NCBI RefSeq assembly: GCF_004341885.1
Contig: NZ_SLVX01000006.1
Coordinates: forward strand, 62,001 to 126,000
DNA length: 64,000 nt
Source of the DNA: Shinella granuli
GTDB lineage: Bacteria > Pseudomonadota > Alphaproteobacteria > Rhizobiales > Rhizobiaceae
Reading direction: 5' to 3'
In this document: in pieces, positions 9,264 to 20,284 of the stretch
How positions within the stretch are numbered: position 1 is the first letter of the stretch
How the letters are laid out: each line of letters starts with the position of its first letter
The notes under the pieces: generated by a model
Told to the model about the DNA's origin: nothing
What the model saw: only the letters and a program-made list of their open reading frames with translations
The model's database searches: none
Made by a program: the position numbers and the translations under genes

Positions 9264-10502
9264 TTAGAAGCTGACGGCGCGGTCGCCGTCCTCGTCCTTT
9301 ATGCGGGTCGGCAGGCCGATCCGGTTCAGCAGGTTGATGAAGGGCTTCGGCGGCAGTTCTTCCACGTTGGCCATCTTCTTCACGTCCCATTCGCCGGTGG
9401 CCACGAGCATCGCGGCGGCGACCGGCGGCACGCCGGCGGTATACGAGATGCCCTGCGACCCGACTTCCTCATAGGCTTCCTTGTGGTCGGCCACGTTGTA
9501 GATGAAGACGGTCTTTTCCTTGCCGTCCTTCAGGCCCTTCACATAGTCGCCGATGCAGGTCTTGCCTTCATAGCCGGGGGCGAGCGACGCCGGATCCGGC
9601 AGCACGGCCTTGACGACCTTGAGCGGCACGACTTCGAGGCCCTCGGCGGTCTTGACCGGCTGCTCGGAGAGGAGGCCGAGGCTCTTCAGCACGGTGAAGA
9701 CATTGATGTAGTGGTCGCCGAAGCCCATCCAGAAGCGTACGTTCGCGCCGTCCATGTTCTTGGCCAGCGAATGCACCTCGTCATGGCCGCAGAGATAGGC
9801 GCGGCGCGTGCCGACGACCGGCAGGTCGTAATCCTTGCCGATCTCGAACATCTTGTTCGTCTGCCACTGGCCGTTCTGCCAGGAATAGACGACGCCGGTG
9901 AATTCGCGGAAGTTGATTTCCGGGTCGAAGTTCGTGGCGAAGTATTTTCCATGGCTGCCGGCATTGATGTCGACGATGTCGACGTCGGTCACCTTGTCGA
10001 GATATTCGTCCTTGGAGAGCTTGGCATAGGCGTTGACGACGCCCGGGTCGAAGCCGGCGCCGAGGATGGCGGTGATGCCCTTCTCCTCGCATTCGGCCGC
10101 GCGCTTCCACTCGTAGTTTCCGTACCACGGCGGGGTCTCGCAGATCTTGCCCGGCTCCTCGTGGATCGCGGTGTCGATATAGGCGACGCCCGTATCCATG
10201 CAGGCGCGCAGTACCGACATGTTGAGGAAGGCGGTGCCGACATTGATGACGATCTCGGACCTGGTGGAGGTGATCAGCGCCTTGGTCGCTTCGATATCGA
10301 GGGCGTCGAGCGCATGGCCTTCGAGCACGCCGGCCTCTTTCATCGCCTTCTTCTCATGGACCGACGCGATGATCTTGTCGCACTTCGCCTTGGTGCGCGA
10401 TGCAATGTGGATGTCGCCGAGCACGTCGTTGTTCTGGGCGCATTTGTGCGCCACGACCTGTGCGACGCCGCCGGCGCCGATGATGAGCACGTTCTTCTTC
10501 AT
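9264..10502 (-). CDS. carboxynorspermidine/carboxyspermidine dehydrogenase (saccharopine dehydrogenase family)
   Basis: A 412-residue NAD(P)H-dependent enzyme that condenses aspartate semialdehyde with a diamine (putrescine for carboxyspermidine). The N-terminal Rossmann motif is IIGAGGVAQVVAHKC at residues 7-21. ASRTKAKCDKI, NVGTAFLNMSVLRACMDTGV and AGFDPGVVNAYAKL are hallmarks of this saccharopine-dehydrogenase branch. AAGGAG lies about 14 bases before the ATG. It follows the decarboxylase gene by 36 bp in the same direction; the pair makes spermidine without S-adenosylmethionine decarboxylase, the usual arrangement in rhizobia. The function is well supported by the pairing; the exact diamine is inferred. 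Confidence 0.9.
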   Translation of the reverse strand: MKKNVLIIGAGGVAQVVAHKCAQNNDVLGDIHIASRTKAKCDKIIASVHEKKAMKEAGVLEGHALDALDIEATKALITSTRSEIVINVGTAFLNMSVLRACMDTGVAYIDTAIHEEPGKICETPPWYGNYEWKRAAECEEKGITAILGAGFDPGVVNAYAKLSKDEYLDKVTDVDIVDINAGSHGKYFATNFDPEINFREFTGVVYSWQNGQWQTNKMFEIGKDYDLPVVGTRRAYLCGHDEVHSLAKNMDGANVRFWMGFGDHYINVFTVLKSLGLLSEQPVKTAEGLEVVPLKVVKAVLPDPASLAPGYEGKTCIGDYVKGLKDGKEKTVFIYNVADHKEAYEEVGSQGISYTAGVPPVAAAMLVATGEWDVKKMANVEELPPKPFINLLNRIGLPTRIKDEDGDRAVSF

Positions 10503-10538
10503 TTCGGGTTATATCTCCTTCTACCCGTTCAGGACGCC

Positions 10539-11639
10539 TCAGGAGAGGCTTTCTTCATAGTCCGCGTAGGTGAATTCGCGGACGGTTTTGATCTCGCCGT
10601 CCAGTTCGCGGATGGCGATCGCCGGCATTTTCACGCCATTGAACCAGTTCTTCTTGACCATCGTATAGCCGGCCGCATCCTGGATGGAGATGCGGTCGCC
10701 GACCTTCAGTTCGTTCTCGAAATCGAACTCGCCGAAGATGTCGCCGGCCAGGCACGACTTGCCGCAGATCATGTAGCGGTGCGGCCCGGTGTTCGGGGAA
10801 AGCTTGGCCTTCTCCCGGTAGATCAGCAGGTCCAGCATGTGGGCCTCGATCGACGAGTCGACGATGGCAAGGTCCTTGCCGTTGTTCAGAAGGTCGAGCA
10901 CCGTCGTTTCGAGCGTGGTCGACTTGGTGATCGAGGCTTCGCCCGGCTCCAGATAGACCTCGACGCCGTATTCGCCGGCAAAGCGCTTCAGCCGCTCGGC
11001 GAATTTTTCCAGCGGATAGGTTTCACCGGTGAAGTGGATGCCGCCGCCCAGACTCACCCATTCGGCCTTCTTCAGGAGCGGCGCGAACTTCTCCTCGATT
11101 ACGCCGAGCATGCGGTCGAACAGGTCGAAATCGCCGTTCTCGCAGTTGTTGTGGATCATGAAGCCGGAAATGCGGTCCATGACCGGCTCGACCTTGTTCA
11201 CATCCCATTCGCCGAGGCGCGAGAAGGGGCGGGCCGGATCGGCGAGATCGAAGCTCGAGGAGGAGATGCCGGGATTGAGCCTGAGGCCCCGGACGATGCC
11301 GGCGGCCTTGTCGGCAAAACGGTCGAGCTGGGCGATCGAGTTGAAGATGATCTTGTCGGCGTGGCTGACGACCTCGTCGATCTCATAGTCCGCATAGGCG
11401 ACGGAATAGGCATGCGTCTCCTTGCCGAAGCGCTCGTGGCCAAGGCGCACTTCGTTGAGCGAGGAGGAGGTCGTGCCGTCCATGTAGTCGCGCATGAAGT
11501 CGAAGACCGACCAGGTGGCGAAGCACTTCAGCGCCAGCAGCGCCTTGGCGCCGGAGCGTTCGCGAAGAAGCGCGATCTTTTCCATGTTGGCGAGCAGCTT
11601 CGACTTGTCGATCAGATAATAGGGTGTCGTCAGGGACAT
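10539..11639 (-). CDS. nspC: carboxynorspermidine/carboxyspermidine decarboxylase
   Basis: A 366-residue PLP enzyme of the alanine-racemase-fold decarboxylase group. The PLP lysine is in LLALKCFATWSVFDF, the substrate and phosphate loops are HNNCENGDF, SLGGGIHFTG and YLEPGEA, and the catalytic cysteine region is CGKSCLAGDIFGEF. DAAGYTM near the C-terminus is typical. I start at ATG 11639 (MSLTTPYYLID); an ATG 39 bases upstream would add an unrelated tail. It heads the two-gene spermidine unit. Its own ribosome site is weak, while the small ORF upstream has a strong one, which matters for the leader described at 11640-12010. Confidence 0.92.
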   Translation of the reverse strand: MSLTTPYYLIDKSKLLANMEKIALLRERSGAKALLALKCFATWSVFDFMRDYMDGTTSSSLNEVRLGHERFGKETHAYSVAYADYEIDEVVSHADKIIFNSIAQLDRFADKAAGIVRGLRLNPGISSSSFDLADPARPFSRLGEWDVNKVEPVMDRISGFMIHNNCENGDFDLFDRMLGVIEEKFAPLLKKAEWVSLGGGIHFTGETYPLEKFAERLKRFAGEYGVEVYLEPGEASITKSTTLETTVLDLLNNGKDLAIVDSSIEAHMLDLLIYREKAKLSPNTGPHRYMICGKSCLAGDIFGEFDFENELKVGDRISIQDAAGYTMVKKNWFNGVKMPAIAIRELDGEIKTVREFTYADYEESLS

Positions 11640-12010
11640 GCTGGACCTGTCTTCTTGGAGTGTGCCGGCCGCCGGCAAAAGCCGGCAACGCGATAGAAAC
11701 GCGAGGCGAGGGAGGCGCAGACCTCCCGCTCTCGCGTGGATTTCGGAAAGGGAGCCGGAAGTTACGGTATCGTCGTGCGGACACGGCGATATGACAGCGC
11801 TTTCGCGCTGTTGCCCCGCTCGCGGTGTCTCGTCGGGAAAAGAGCAGGCAGGCGCGGCGTCTTGACCGGCCGCACGGGGCGGGTCGGCGCAACGGCGTCA
11901 AAGCCAGAGCGTGCCGCCGGGGCACACATCGAAAAGCGTTCTTCCGTTCGGGGGGCGTCGACCGAGCCCATCCCCGATTGGAAGAGGGCGTCGCAAGACA
12001 TGGCGTCCTC
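11640..12010 (-). promoter_or_regulatory. hairpin-rich leader of the spermidine genes
   Basis: Read on the minus strand, the 360 bases before nspC hold three clean hairpins. ACAGCGC-GAAA-GCGCTGT (11794-11811) closes on a GAAA tetraloop inside the small ORF. CGCGAG/CTCGCG enclosing GGGAGG/CCTCCC (11700-11736) lies between the small ORF and nspC. GCCGGC-TTTT-GCCGGC (11671-11686) lies 32 bases before the nspC start. An ORF with a strong ribosome site (11762-12001) covers the distal part. This looks like a translation-controlled leader. A speF leader RNA is known before alphaproteobacterial ornithine decarboxylase genes; I cannot tell whether this is related. Confidence 0.5.
11762..12001 (-). CDS. 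small leader ORF upstream of nspC
   Basis: A 79-codon ORF begins at ATG 12001 behind GGGGAGGACGCC, the best ribosome site in this region. The peptide begins MSCDALFQSGMGS, becomes Pro/Arg-rich (RPVRPVKTPRLPALFPTRH) and ends RRVRTTIP then stop. The last codons include ATA, TAT and TCA, which are rare in the neighbouring genes, and a GAAA-loop hairpin sits over codons just before them. It has no resemblance to a protein I know. Position, basic tail and Pro-stop ending suggest a regulatory leader peptide; a real small protein or a chance ORF remain possible. Confidence 0.42.
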   Translation of the reverse strand: MSCDALFQSGMGSVDAPRTEERFSMCAPAARSGFDAVAPTRPVRPVKTPRLPALFPTRHRERGNSAKALSYRRVRTTIP

Positions 12011-12112
12011 CCCAACCAGCAGATGAAACCTGCAATAAGTGGGGGCTCTGTAGCACAGCGCGGCCATGGATTTCAATGCACCTCTTTTTGCGCGATTTCG
12101 CGTTTTTCGCTC

Positions 12113-12143
12113 TTGCACCTCTAGTCGCTAGAGGTCGTAGAAC
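12113..12143 (+). promoter_or_regulatory. MerR-type promoter and operator of zntA
   Basis: ACCTCTAGTCGCTAGAGGT (12117-12135) is a perfect dyad with 8-bp arms. It lies between TTGCAC (12113-12118) and TAGAAC (12138-12143), which are separated by 19 bp. An overlong spacer filled by a dyad is the defining layout of MerR-family activator promoters of the ZntR/CadR/CueR type. The start of zntA is 30 bp downstream and a ZntR-like gene lies at 14995-15411. Confidence 0.85.
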
Positions 12144-12172
12144 CTCTTCACGAGACGAAAGAGGAATCTACG

Positions 12173-14418
<2,246 letters not shown>

Positions 14419-14422
<4 letters not shown>

Positions 14423-14988
14423 GGCGCCGGACGCTCCTTGGCCTTGCCGCAGGTCTTGCCGCGATCGTCGCCGTGACGGTCGCGGCAAGGGCGCCGTCCG
14501 GCGAGGCCACAAAACGGCGTGTCTTCGAACTTGAGACCGTCGACGGCCAGCCCTTCCGCTCCGCCGATCTGGCCGGAAAACCCTATCTGGTCTTCTTCGG
14601 CTTTACCCATTGCCCGGATGTCTGCCCGACCGCACTCTTCGAACTGTCGGGCCTGTTGAAGGACATCGGCCCGGCGGCGGATCGCATCACGCCGCTCTTC
14701 ATCTCCATCGATCCCGGGCGCGACACCGCGGACCTGCTGAAGCTCTACATGACCTCCTTCGATCCGCGCATCATCGCGCTTCGCGGCGACGCGGCCCAGA
14801 CGAAGAAGGCGGCGGATGCCTTTTCGGCCTTCTACAGGAAGGTGCCGACCGCCTCGGACAGCTACACGATGGAGCACACCGTCGGCCTCTTCCTCATCCG
14901 TGCGGACGGGCGGCTGCAGGGCATGCTGGACATGCACGAGCCGCGCGAAACCCAGCTTCGGAAGCTGAGACTGCTTGCGGGCGCCTGA
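14419..14988 (+). CDS. SCO1/SenC/PrrC-family copper chaperone-like protein
   Basis: A 189-residue membrane-anchored thioredoxin-fold protein. An N-terminal membrane anchor covers about residues 4-24. The metal or redox motif CPDVC (Cys65, Cys69) and His153 in MEHTVG are the three copper ligands of SCO proteins, which help build the Cu-A centre of cytochrome oxidase. Its ATG overlaps the zntA stop as ATGA, so it is translated together with a Zn/Cd exporter, an unusual partner for a copper chaperone. Family certain; whether it serves oxidase assembly or metal/redox stress here is open. Confidence 0.9.
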
Positions 14989-14994
14989 CCGCGC

Positions 14995-15411
14995 TCAGTC
15001 GTGATCGTCGTGGCAGAGGTCGTGGTTGGCGAGCGCCCGGATGACGTAGCAGTCGCTGATCTGGTCGGAATGGCAATGGCTGGTGATGCGCTCCAGCTCG
15101 GCCTCCAGCTTGCGCAGCCGGGCGATCTTGCGCCGCACGGTGGCGAGCTGTTCGGCGGCGATGCGGTCGGCATCGCGGCAGGGGCGTTCGGGGTGCTGGC
15201 TGAGATCGATCAGCGCGCGGATGGCATCGATGGTGAGGCCGAGATCGCGCGCATGGCGGATGAAGGCGAGGCGCTCGCGCTCCTCGCTGGAATAGCGCCG
15301 CTGGTTGCCTTCCGAGCGCTCGGCAGGGGAGATGAGGCCCATCTGCTCGTAGTAGCGGATGGTGGGAACCTTGACGCCCGTGGCCTTGGAAAGATCGCCG
15401 ATCGTCAGCAT
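14995..15411 (-). CDS. MerR-family metal regulator, ZntR/CadR/PbrR-like
   Basis: A 138-residue MerR regulator. The helix-turn-helix begins MLTIGDLSKATGVKVPTIRYYEQ and includes NQRRYSSEE. Cys78, Cys113 and Cys121 are placed like the metal-sensing cysteines of ZntR and PbrR, and the tail CHDDHD (133-138) adds possible Zn ligands. It ends 6 bp from sco on the opposite strand. The obvious target is the dyad at 12117-12135 before zntA. I do not see the same dyad before this gene itself, so strict autoregulation is not indicated. Confidence 0.9.
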   Translation of the reverse strand: MLTIGDLSKATGVKVPTIRYYEQMGLISPAERSEGNQRRYSSEERERLAFIRHARDLGLTIDAIRALIDLSQHPERPCRDADRIAAEQLATVRRKIARLRKLEAELERITSHCHSDQISDCYVIRALANHDLCHDDHD

Positions 15412-15778
15412 CGCCTCTGCCTCTTAGAATGTAGCTACGCCACAGATGTGCCGGGATTGTCGGCAAATCAAGTCTTCCTTGCCGTCGGCCCGGTCCGGTG
15501 CCCGGGAAAGTATCCGCTAACGATTTGTTGTTCGCCGTGTGATCGTCGCCCGACGAAAATCGATAGATCGGGACTTGATGCTCAAGGGGCTTGAGGTTTT
15601 ATGCTCCCGCGGCGGCTGGTGCTTCGGATTCGGGGTGCATGCCGGGGCATGATGCCGCGCTGGGCCGCTCGCGGCCACAAGATTAACGAAGTTCTAAGCA
15701 ATCGCTTGGAATCTGTATCCCGAGATGCGCCGCCCCTCGAACCGGCGCGCCCGGACCTCCAACAACCGAAAACGACCC
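15412..15778. other. intergenic region between merR and L,D-transpeptidase, no gene seen
   Basis: These 367 bases hold the merR promoter side and the transpeptidase promoter side. GTAGCTAC lies just before merR. CTCAAG-GGG-CTTGAG followed by GTTTT (15581-15600) is a small terminator-like hairpin with no gene in front of it. Possible ORFs here have poor codon bias and no ribosome site. Confidence 0.5.
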
Positions 15779-16822
15779 ATGTTTGCGCTTCGCCATCGTC
15801 TTTCCCGTGAAACCGCCCGCCTGCGCCTGCCGCTTCTTGCGCGGCTTGTCGCCGCCGCCGTCGCCGGCGGCCTGCTTGCCGGCTGTATGGCCATGGATGT
15901 CGCCTCGCTCGCCGAGGCGCCGCAGCTTTCCAGCAAGGTGAAGGCGGAGATGGCGAAGAAGAAGATGCGGCCGGAAAGCCCCGTTCTGGTGCGCATCTTC
16001 AAGCAGGAAAGCGAGCTGGAGGTCTGGAAGGTCGATGCGAGCGGCCAGTATGCGCTGTTCAAGACCTATCCGATGTGCCGCTGGTCCGGCAAGCTCGGCC
16101 CGAAGAAGAAGAGCGGCGACCGCCAGGCGCCGGAAGGCTTCTACCATGTCTCGGCCGGCATGCTGAACCCGAACTCGCAATATTACGTCTCCTTCAACCT
16201 CGGTTATCCGAACAGGCTGGAATCGGCGCTCGGCTATACCGGCGAGGCGCTGATGGTGCATGGAGCCTGCTCGTCCTCCGGCTGCTACGCGATGACCGAC
16301 CAGGGCGTCGGCGAGATCTACGCCATCGTGCAGCGGGCGCTGGAGGGCGGGCAGCAGCGTTTCCAGGTGCAGGCCTATCCCTTCCGCATGACGACGCAGA
16401 ACATGGCCAAGCACCGCGGCGATCCGAACATGCCGTTCTGGCGCACGCTGAAGGAGGGCTACGATGCCTTCGCCTTCACGCGCAAGCAGCCGAAGGTCTC
16501 CGTCTGCGGCGGCCGCTATGTCTTCAACACGGAATTCGACGGCGGCGAGCCGAGCGATCCGCTGGCGCAATGCCCGGCGGCGGTGAGCGAGCCGGCGACC
16601 GATCTCGTCGCCAAGCTCGGCGCGGAACAGAAGAGGCTCGATGCGGCGCTTGCCACCACGACGACGGTGTCGAGTTTTGCCTATATGGACGGCGGCATGC
16701 ATCCGAGCTTCCGCACGCTCCTGAAGCAGCAGGGTGCGAAGGGCCTGGCCGCCCGCATCTCGCGCACGAAATATCCGGTCAGCCGGCCCGAAGCCGCCTT
16801 GGCCGATCCCTATGACGATTGA
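15779..16822 (+). CDS. L,D-transpeptidase (YkuD family), lipoprotein
   Basis: A 347-residue cell-wall enzyme. The N-terminus is a lipoprotein signal ending LLAGC, with Cys36 as the lipidation site. The catalytic block is VHGACSSSGC, with His161 and Cys169, in the compact arrangement of YafK-type murein L,D-transpeptidases rather than the longer ErfK spacing. The C-terminal 120 residues have no clear domain. I chose the ATG at 15779 because it puts the signal at the very N-terminus; an ATG at 15725 would add 18 basic residues, and neither has a strong ribosome site. A second YkuD gene follows 14 bases later, and two more lie at 49552-51131. Confidence 0.85.
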   Translation: MFALRHRLSRETARLRLPLLARLVAAAVAGGLLAGCMAMDVASLAEAPQLSSKVKAEMAKKKMRPESPVLVRIFKQESELEVWKVDASGQYALFKTYPMCRWSGKLGPKKKSGDRQAPEGFYHVSAGMLNPNSQYYVSFNLGYPNRLESALGYTGEALMVHGACSSSGCYAMTDQGVGEIYAIVQRALEGGQQRFQVQAYPFRMTTQNMAKHRGDPNMPFWRTLKEGYDAFAFTRKQPKVSVCGGRYVFNTEFDGGEPSDPLAQCPAAVSEPATDLVAKLGAEQKRLDAALATTTTVSSFAYMDGGMHPSFRTLLKQQGAKGLAARISRTKYPVSRPEAALADPYDD

Positions 16823-16836
16823 CGCGAGGACATGTA

Positions 16837-17559
16837 TTGACTGGTGAAAGCGTAAGCCGCCGATCCTTCCTGCTTGGCGGGGCGGGATTGGCAACCACCG
16901 TTCTGGCCGGCTGCACGACGCCGGTGCGCGAGCGGGTCGCCGTCGAGCCCGAACCGGTCGATACCAGCATCTACGCCGCCATGTACGGGCCGAAGCCGGA
17001 CGAGCAGTTCCCGCTGCCGGCCATTCCCTACCAGAAGATCGACCGGCGCTTCTATCGCCAGATGGTGCCGAACCCGACCGGCGAGCGCCCCGGCGTCATC
17101 GTCGTCGATACGGCGAACCACTTCCTCTACCTCACCTACGAGGACGGCCAGGCCATGCGCTATGGCGTCGGCCTCGGCCGCGCCGGCTTCGAATGGGCCG
17201 GCCGCGGCGTCATCCAGTACAAGCGGCAATGGCCGCGCTGGACCCCGCCGGACGAGATGGTCGCCCGCCAGCCGGAGCTGGAGCCCTACAGCATCGCGAA
17301 CGGCGGCATGGAGCCGGGCCTGAAGAACCCGCTCGGCGCCCGCGCGCTCTATATCTTCCAGAACAAGGAAGACACGCTCTACCGCATCCACGGGTCTCCG
17401 GAATGGTGGACGATCGGCAAATCCGTCTCCTCCGGCTGCGTGCGCATGCTGAACCAGGACGTCATCGATCTCTACGACCGCGTGCAGAACGGCACGCCCA
17501 TCCTGGTGCTCGGCACCGCCGCCGTCGCGGCTGCGGGTAACGGCGTGACGTCGTTCTGA
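16837..17559 (+). CDS. L,D-transpeptidase (ErfK/YbiS/YkuD family)
   Basis: A 240-residue secreted transpeptidase. It starts at TTG 16837, chosen because GCGAGGA ends 6 bases upstream; a TTG at 16819 overlaps the preceding stop. The N-terminus SRRSFLLGGAG followed by TTVLAGC combines a twin-arginine look with a lipobox. The catalytic domain holds IHGSPEWWTIGKSVSSGCVR with His185 and Cys201. It probably forms 3-3 cross-links or attaches proteins to peptidoglycan. It is likely co-transcribed with the upstream YkuD lipoprotein. Confidence 0.9.
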   Translation: MTGESVSRRSFLLGGAGLATTVLAGCTTPVRERVAVEPEPVDTSIYAAMYGPKPDEQFPLPAIPYQKIDRRFYRQMVPNPTGERPGVIVVDTANHFLYLTYEDGQAMRYGVGLGRAGFEWAGRGVIQYKRQWPRWTPPDEMVARQPELEPYSIANGGMEPGLKNPLGARALYIFQNKEDTLYRIHGSPEWWTIGKSVSSGCVRMLNQDVIDLYDRVQNGTPILVLGTAAVAAAGNGVTSF

Positions 17560-17584
17560 GACCGGCGGTTTTAACCTCTCTTCC

Positions 17585-17657
17585 GTCATGGTCGGGCTTG
17601 ACCCGACCATCCACACCTCGCTCGCCGCCTGGATCCTCGGCTCAAGGCCGAGGATGA
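17585..17657. repeat. REP-like composite palindrome
   Basis: Two hairpins lie side by side: ATGGTCGGG with CCCGACCAT (17588-17610) and ATCCTCGGC with GCCGAGGAT (17633-17655). The ends GTCAT and ATGAC match those of the palindrome at 6674-6714, so both appear to belong to one dispersed family. Confidence 0.65.
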
Positions 17658-17695
17658 CGGGGAGGGGGCGCGGTTTGTCAACAAAAGGGGCCGGC

Positions 17696-17715
17696 AGCCC
17701 CGTCGTTTGACGGGG
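17696..17715 (-). terminator. possible terminator of the dehydrogenase gene
   Basis: GCCCCGTC pairs with GACGGGGC across four bases, 7 bp beyond the stop of the minus-strand gene at 17723. CCCCTTTT follows about 5 bases later on that strand. The T tract is displaced, so the call is tentative. Confidence 0.4.
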
Positions 17716-17722
17716 CGGCGTT

Positions 17723-20284
17723 TTACGTGCGCGGCTTCAGGTTTTCCGGGTCGTACAGCGGCTTGTAGCCGATGCCGACCACCTCGACCGGGTAGGTCTC
17801 GGCGAAATACTCGATCTCAAGCTTGCGGCCTTCCTGGCAATAGGCGTGCGGAAGGTAGGCGAGCGCGATGTTCTTGCCGACGGTCGGGCCGAAGGCGATG
17901 GAGGTCGTGTAGGAGCGGCGGCCGAGCTCGTCGACCAGCACCTCGCCGGTCGCGGGGTCGATGACCGGCAGGTTGCCGAGCGGGTAGCGCTTGACACCGT
18001 TCCTGTCGGTATTGTCCGTCATGACGAGCGTGCACAGCATGGCGGGCTGGTGGTCGCGTGCCTTGTATTCCAGGTGCTTGGCCTTGCCGCGGAAATCCGC
18101 TTCCTTGACCTTCGGGCGGGCGAGATCGGCCTCGATGAGGTTGTACTGGGTGAGAAGGTCGGCGTTCTGGAGACGCAGGCTCTTTTCCATGCGGCGCGAA
18201 TTGGCATAGGTCTCGACGCCGAAGGCCATGACGCCCGTGGCGCGCAGCGCATCCCAGACGGCAAGGCCGTCCTCGTATTTCATGTGCAGCTCCCAGCCCT
18301 GCTCGCCGACATAGGAGATGCGGAAGGCGGTGACCGGCCTGCCGGCGATCTCGATCGGCTTGATCGCGGCGAACGGGAAGTTCCCGATATCGAGGCCGGC
18401 CGGATCCGCCACCACCTTCTTCAGCGTCTCGCGGGCGTTCGGCCCCCAGATGCCGATGGTGATGAACTTCTCCGAGACGTCGGTGATGGTGACGTCGAGC
18501 CCGCGGTCTTCGGCGACGCGCTTCATGTAGTGGAAGTCGCGCGGGCCGGCATCGGCGCCGTTGACGAGGCGGCAGCGGTCGGCCATGCGGAAGACGGTGA
18601 AGTCGGCGCGCACCATGCCCTCGTCGTCGAGGAAGTGGGTGTAGATGCCCTTGCCGATATTCGCGTCGCCGCCGATCTTGGCCGCGCAGAGCCATTCCAG
18701 CAGCTCGACATGGTCGGGCCCTTCGATATCCACCATGTGGAAATGCGAGAGGTTGACGATGCCGCAATCCTCGCTCATCGCCAGATGCTCGGCATTCGAC
18801 ACGCGCCAGAAATGGCGGCTGTCCCATTCGTTCTCGCGCACCGGCACCCGGTCGCCGTATTTTTCCAGCAGGTGCTCGTTGGCGGCGTAGCCATGCGCAC
18901 GTTCCCAGCCGCCGAGCTCCATGAAGTAGCCGCCGAGCTCGACCTCGCGCTCGTAGAAGGGCGAGCGCTTGACGTTGCGGCCGGTGGCATAGGGCTCGCG
19001 GGTGTGCACGGCCGGGAAGTAGATCTTCTGGGCAGCCTCGTAGGTGCGGCCCTCGATGAACTTCTCTTCGAGCTGGTGCGGGTAGAAGCGGGCATAGTCG
19101 ATCGAGTTGTGGTCGATCTCCGTGCGGCCGTCCGTCATCCAGTCGGCGATCAGCTTGCCGTAGCCGGGGCCGTCCTTCACCCAGATGGCGACGCAGTACC
19201 AGAGGCCGCGCACCTTCTGGCTCTCGCCGCAGGAGGGGCCGCCGGCGGCGGAAACCTGCAGGAGGCCGTTGAAGGAATGGCCCTCGTTATAGCCGAGCTC
19301 GCCGAGGATCGGCGTCAGCTCCATGGCCTTTTCGAGCGGCTCGAGGATCTGCTCCATGTCGAGGTCGCGCTGCGAGGGGGAGAGGCGCGCCTCGTGCTTT
19401 TCGAGAATGTCGCGCGGATGGCACAGGCGCGGATTGGTGGTCTCGTAATAGCCCCACTCGATCTGGCCGCCCTCGGTGGTCTTCGGGTCGCCCGTATCGC
19501 GCATATAGGCGGAGTTGCCCTGGTCGCGCAAAAGCGGGAAGCCGATCTCCTTGCCGGTGCCTTCGAACTCGTTGTAGGGGCCGAAGAAGGTGAGGGGATG
19601 GTCGACCGGCATGACCGGCAGGTCCTCGCCGACCATCTCGGCGATCAGGCGGCCCCAGATGCCGGCGCAGACGATGACATGGTCGGCCATGATCGTGCCG
19701 CGATGGGTGACGACGCCCTTGATGCGCCCGCCCTCGACGATCAGCGACTGGGCCGGCGTGTTGCCGTAGACCTGCAGCTTGCCGGATCTTTCGGCGGCGT
19801 CGACCAGCTTGCCGGCAACCGTCTGCGAGCGCGGCACGACGAGGCCGGCGTCCGGGTCGAACAGGCCGCCCATCACCTGGTCTTCCTCGATCAGCGGGAA
19901 CTTCTCCTTGATCTCGGCCGGCGAGACATAGTGCGCGCGCGTGCCGAAAGCCCGGGCGGAGGAAAGCTTGCGCTTGATCTCCTCCATCCAGGCATCGTCG
20001 CCGGTGCGCGCGACCTCCAGGCCGCCGATGCGGGCGTAGTGGCCCATCTTCTCGTAGAAATCGATCGAATACTGGGTGGTCCAGACCGAAAGATAGTCGT
20101 GGCTCGTCGTGTAGCAGAAGTCCGAGGCATGCGCCGTCGAACCGATGTCGGTGGGAACGCCCGACTTGTCGATACCCACGATATCGTCCCATCCCCGCTC
20201 GATGAGATGATGGGCGATCGATGCGCCCACGATGCCACCCAAACCGATGATGACGACCTTCGCCTGTTGCGGAAACTCTGCCAT
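17723..20284 (-). CDS. dimethylglycine/sarcosine dehydrogenase-like FAD and folate-binding enzyme
   Basis: An 853-residue two-part enzyme. Residues 1 to about 400 are a DAO-type FAD domain starting VVIIGLGGIVGASIAHHLIERG, and the flavin-linking region GSTAHASDF follows near residue 48. The C-terminal half is a GcvT-like aminomethyl/folate domain, with FRISYVGEQGWELHMKYEDG and GVETYANSRRMEKSLR. Such enzymes oxidise N-methyl groups of dimethylglycine, sarcosine or related compounds and pass the one-carbon unit to tetrahydrofolate. The Rossmann glycines read GLGGIVG, acceptable for this family. An XRE-cupin regulator lies upstream in the same direction. The exact substrate is not determined by sequence. 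Confidence 0.85.
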   Translation of the reverse strand: MAEFPQQAKVVIIGLGGIVGASIAHHLIERGWDDIVGIDKSGVPTDIGSTAHASDFCYTTSHDYLSVWTTQYSIDFYEKMGHYARIGGLEVARTGDDAWMEEIKRKLSSARAFGTRAHYVSPAEIKEKFPLIEEDQVMGGLFDPDAGLVVPRSQTVAGKLVDAAERSGKLQVYGNTPAQSLIVEGGRIKGVVTHRGTIMADHVIVCAGIWGRLIAEMVGEDLPVMPVDHPLTFFGPYNEFEGTGKEIGFPLLRDQGNSAYMRDTGDPKTTEGGQIEWGYYETTNPRLCHPRDILEKHEARLSPSQRDLDMEQILEPLEKAMELTPILGELGYNEGHSFNGLLQVSAAGGPSCGESQKVRGLWYCVAIWVKDGPGYGKLIADWMTDGRTEIDHNSIDYARFYPHQLEEKFIEGRTYEAAQKIYFPAVHTREPYATGRNVKRSPFYEREVELGGYFMELGGWERAHGYAANEHLLEKYGDRVPVRENEWDSRHFWRVSNAEHLAMSEDCGIVNLSHFHMVDIEGPDHVELLEWLCAAKIGGDANIGKGIYTHFLDDEGMVRADFTVFRMADRCRLVNGADAGPRDFHYMKRVAEDRGLDVTITDVSEKFITIGIWGPNARETLKKVVADPAGLDIGNFPFAAIKPIEIAGRPVTAFRISYVGEQGWELHMKYEDGLAVWDALRATGVMAFGVETYANSRRMEKSLRLQNADLLTQYNLIEADLARPKVKEADFRGKAKHLEYKARDHQPAMLCTLVMTDNTDRNGVKRYPLGNLPVIDPATGEVLVDELGRRSYTTSIAFGPTVGKNIALAYLPHAYCQEGRKLEIEYFAETYPVEVVGIGYKPLYDPENLKPRT

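Noticed and set aside
15601..15810. A 69-codon ORF starting at 15601 before the L,D-transpeptidase
   Set aside because: It has no ribosome site, runs into the transpeptidase start in another frame, and has no coding bias.
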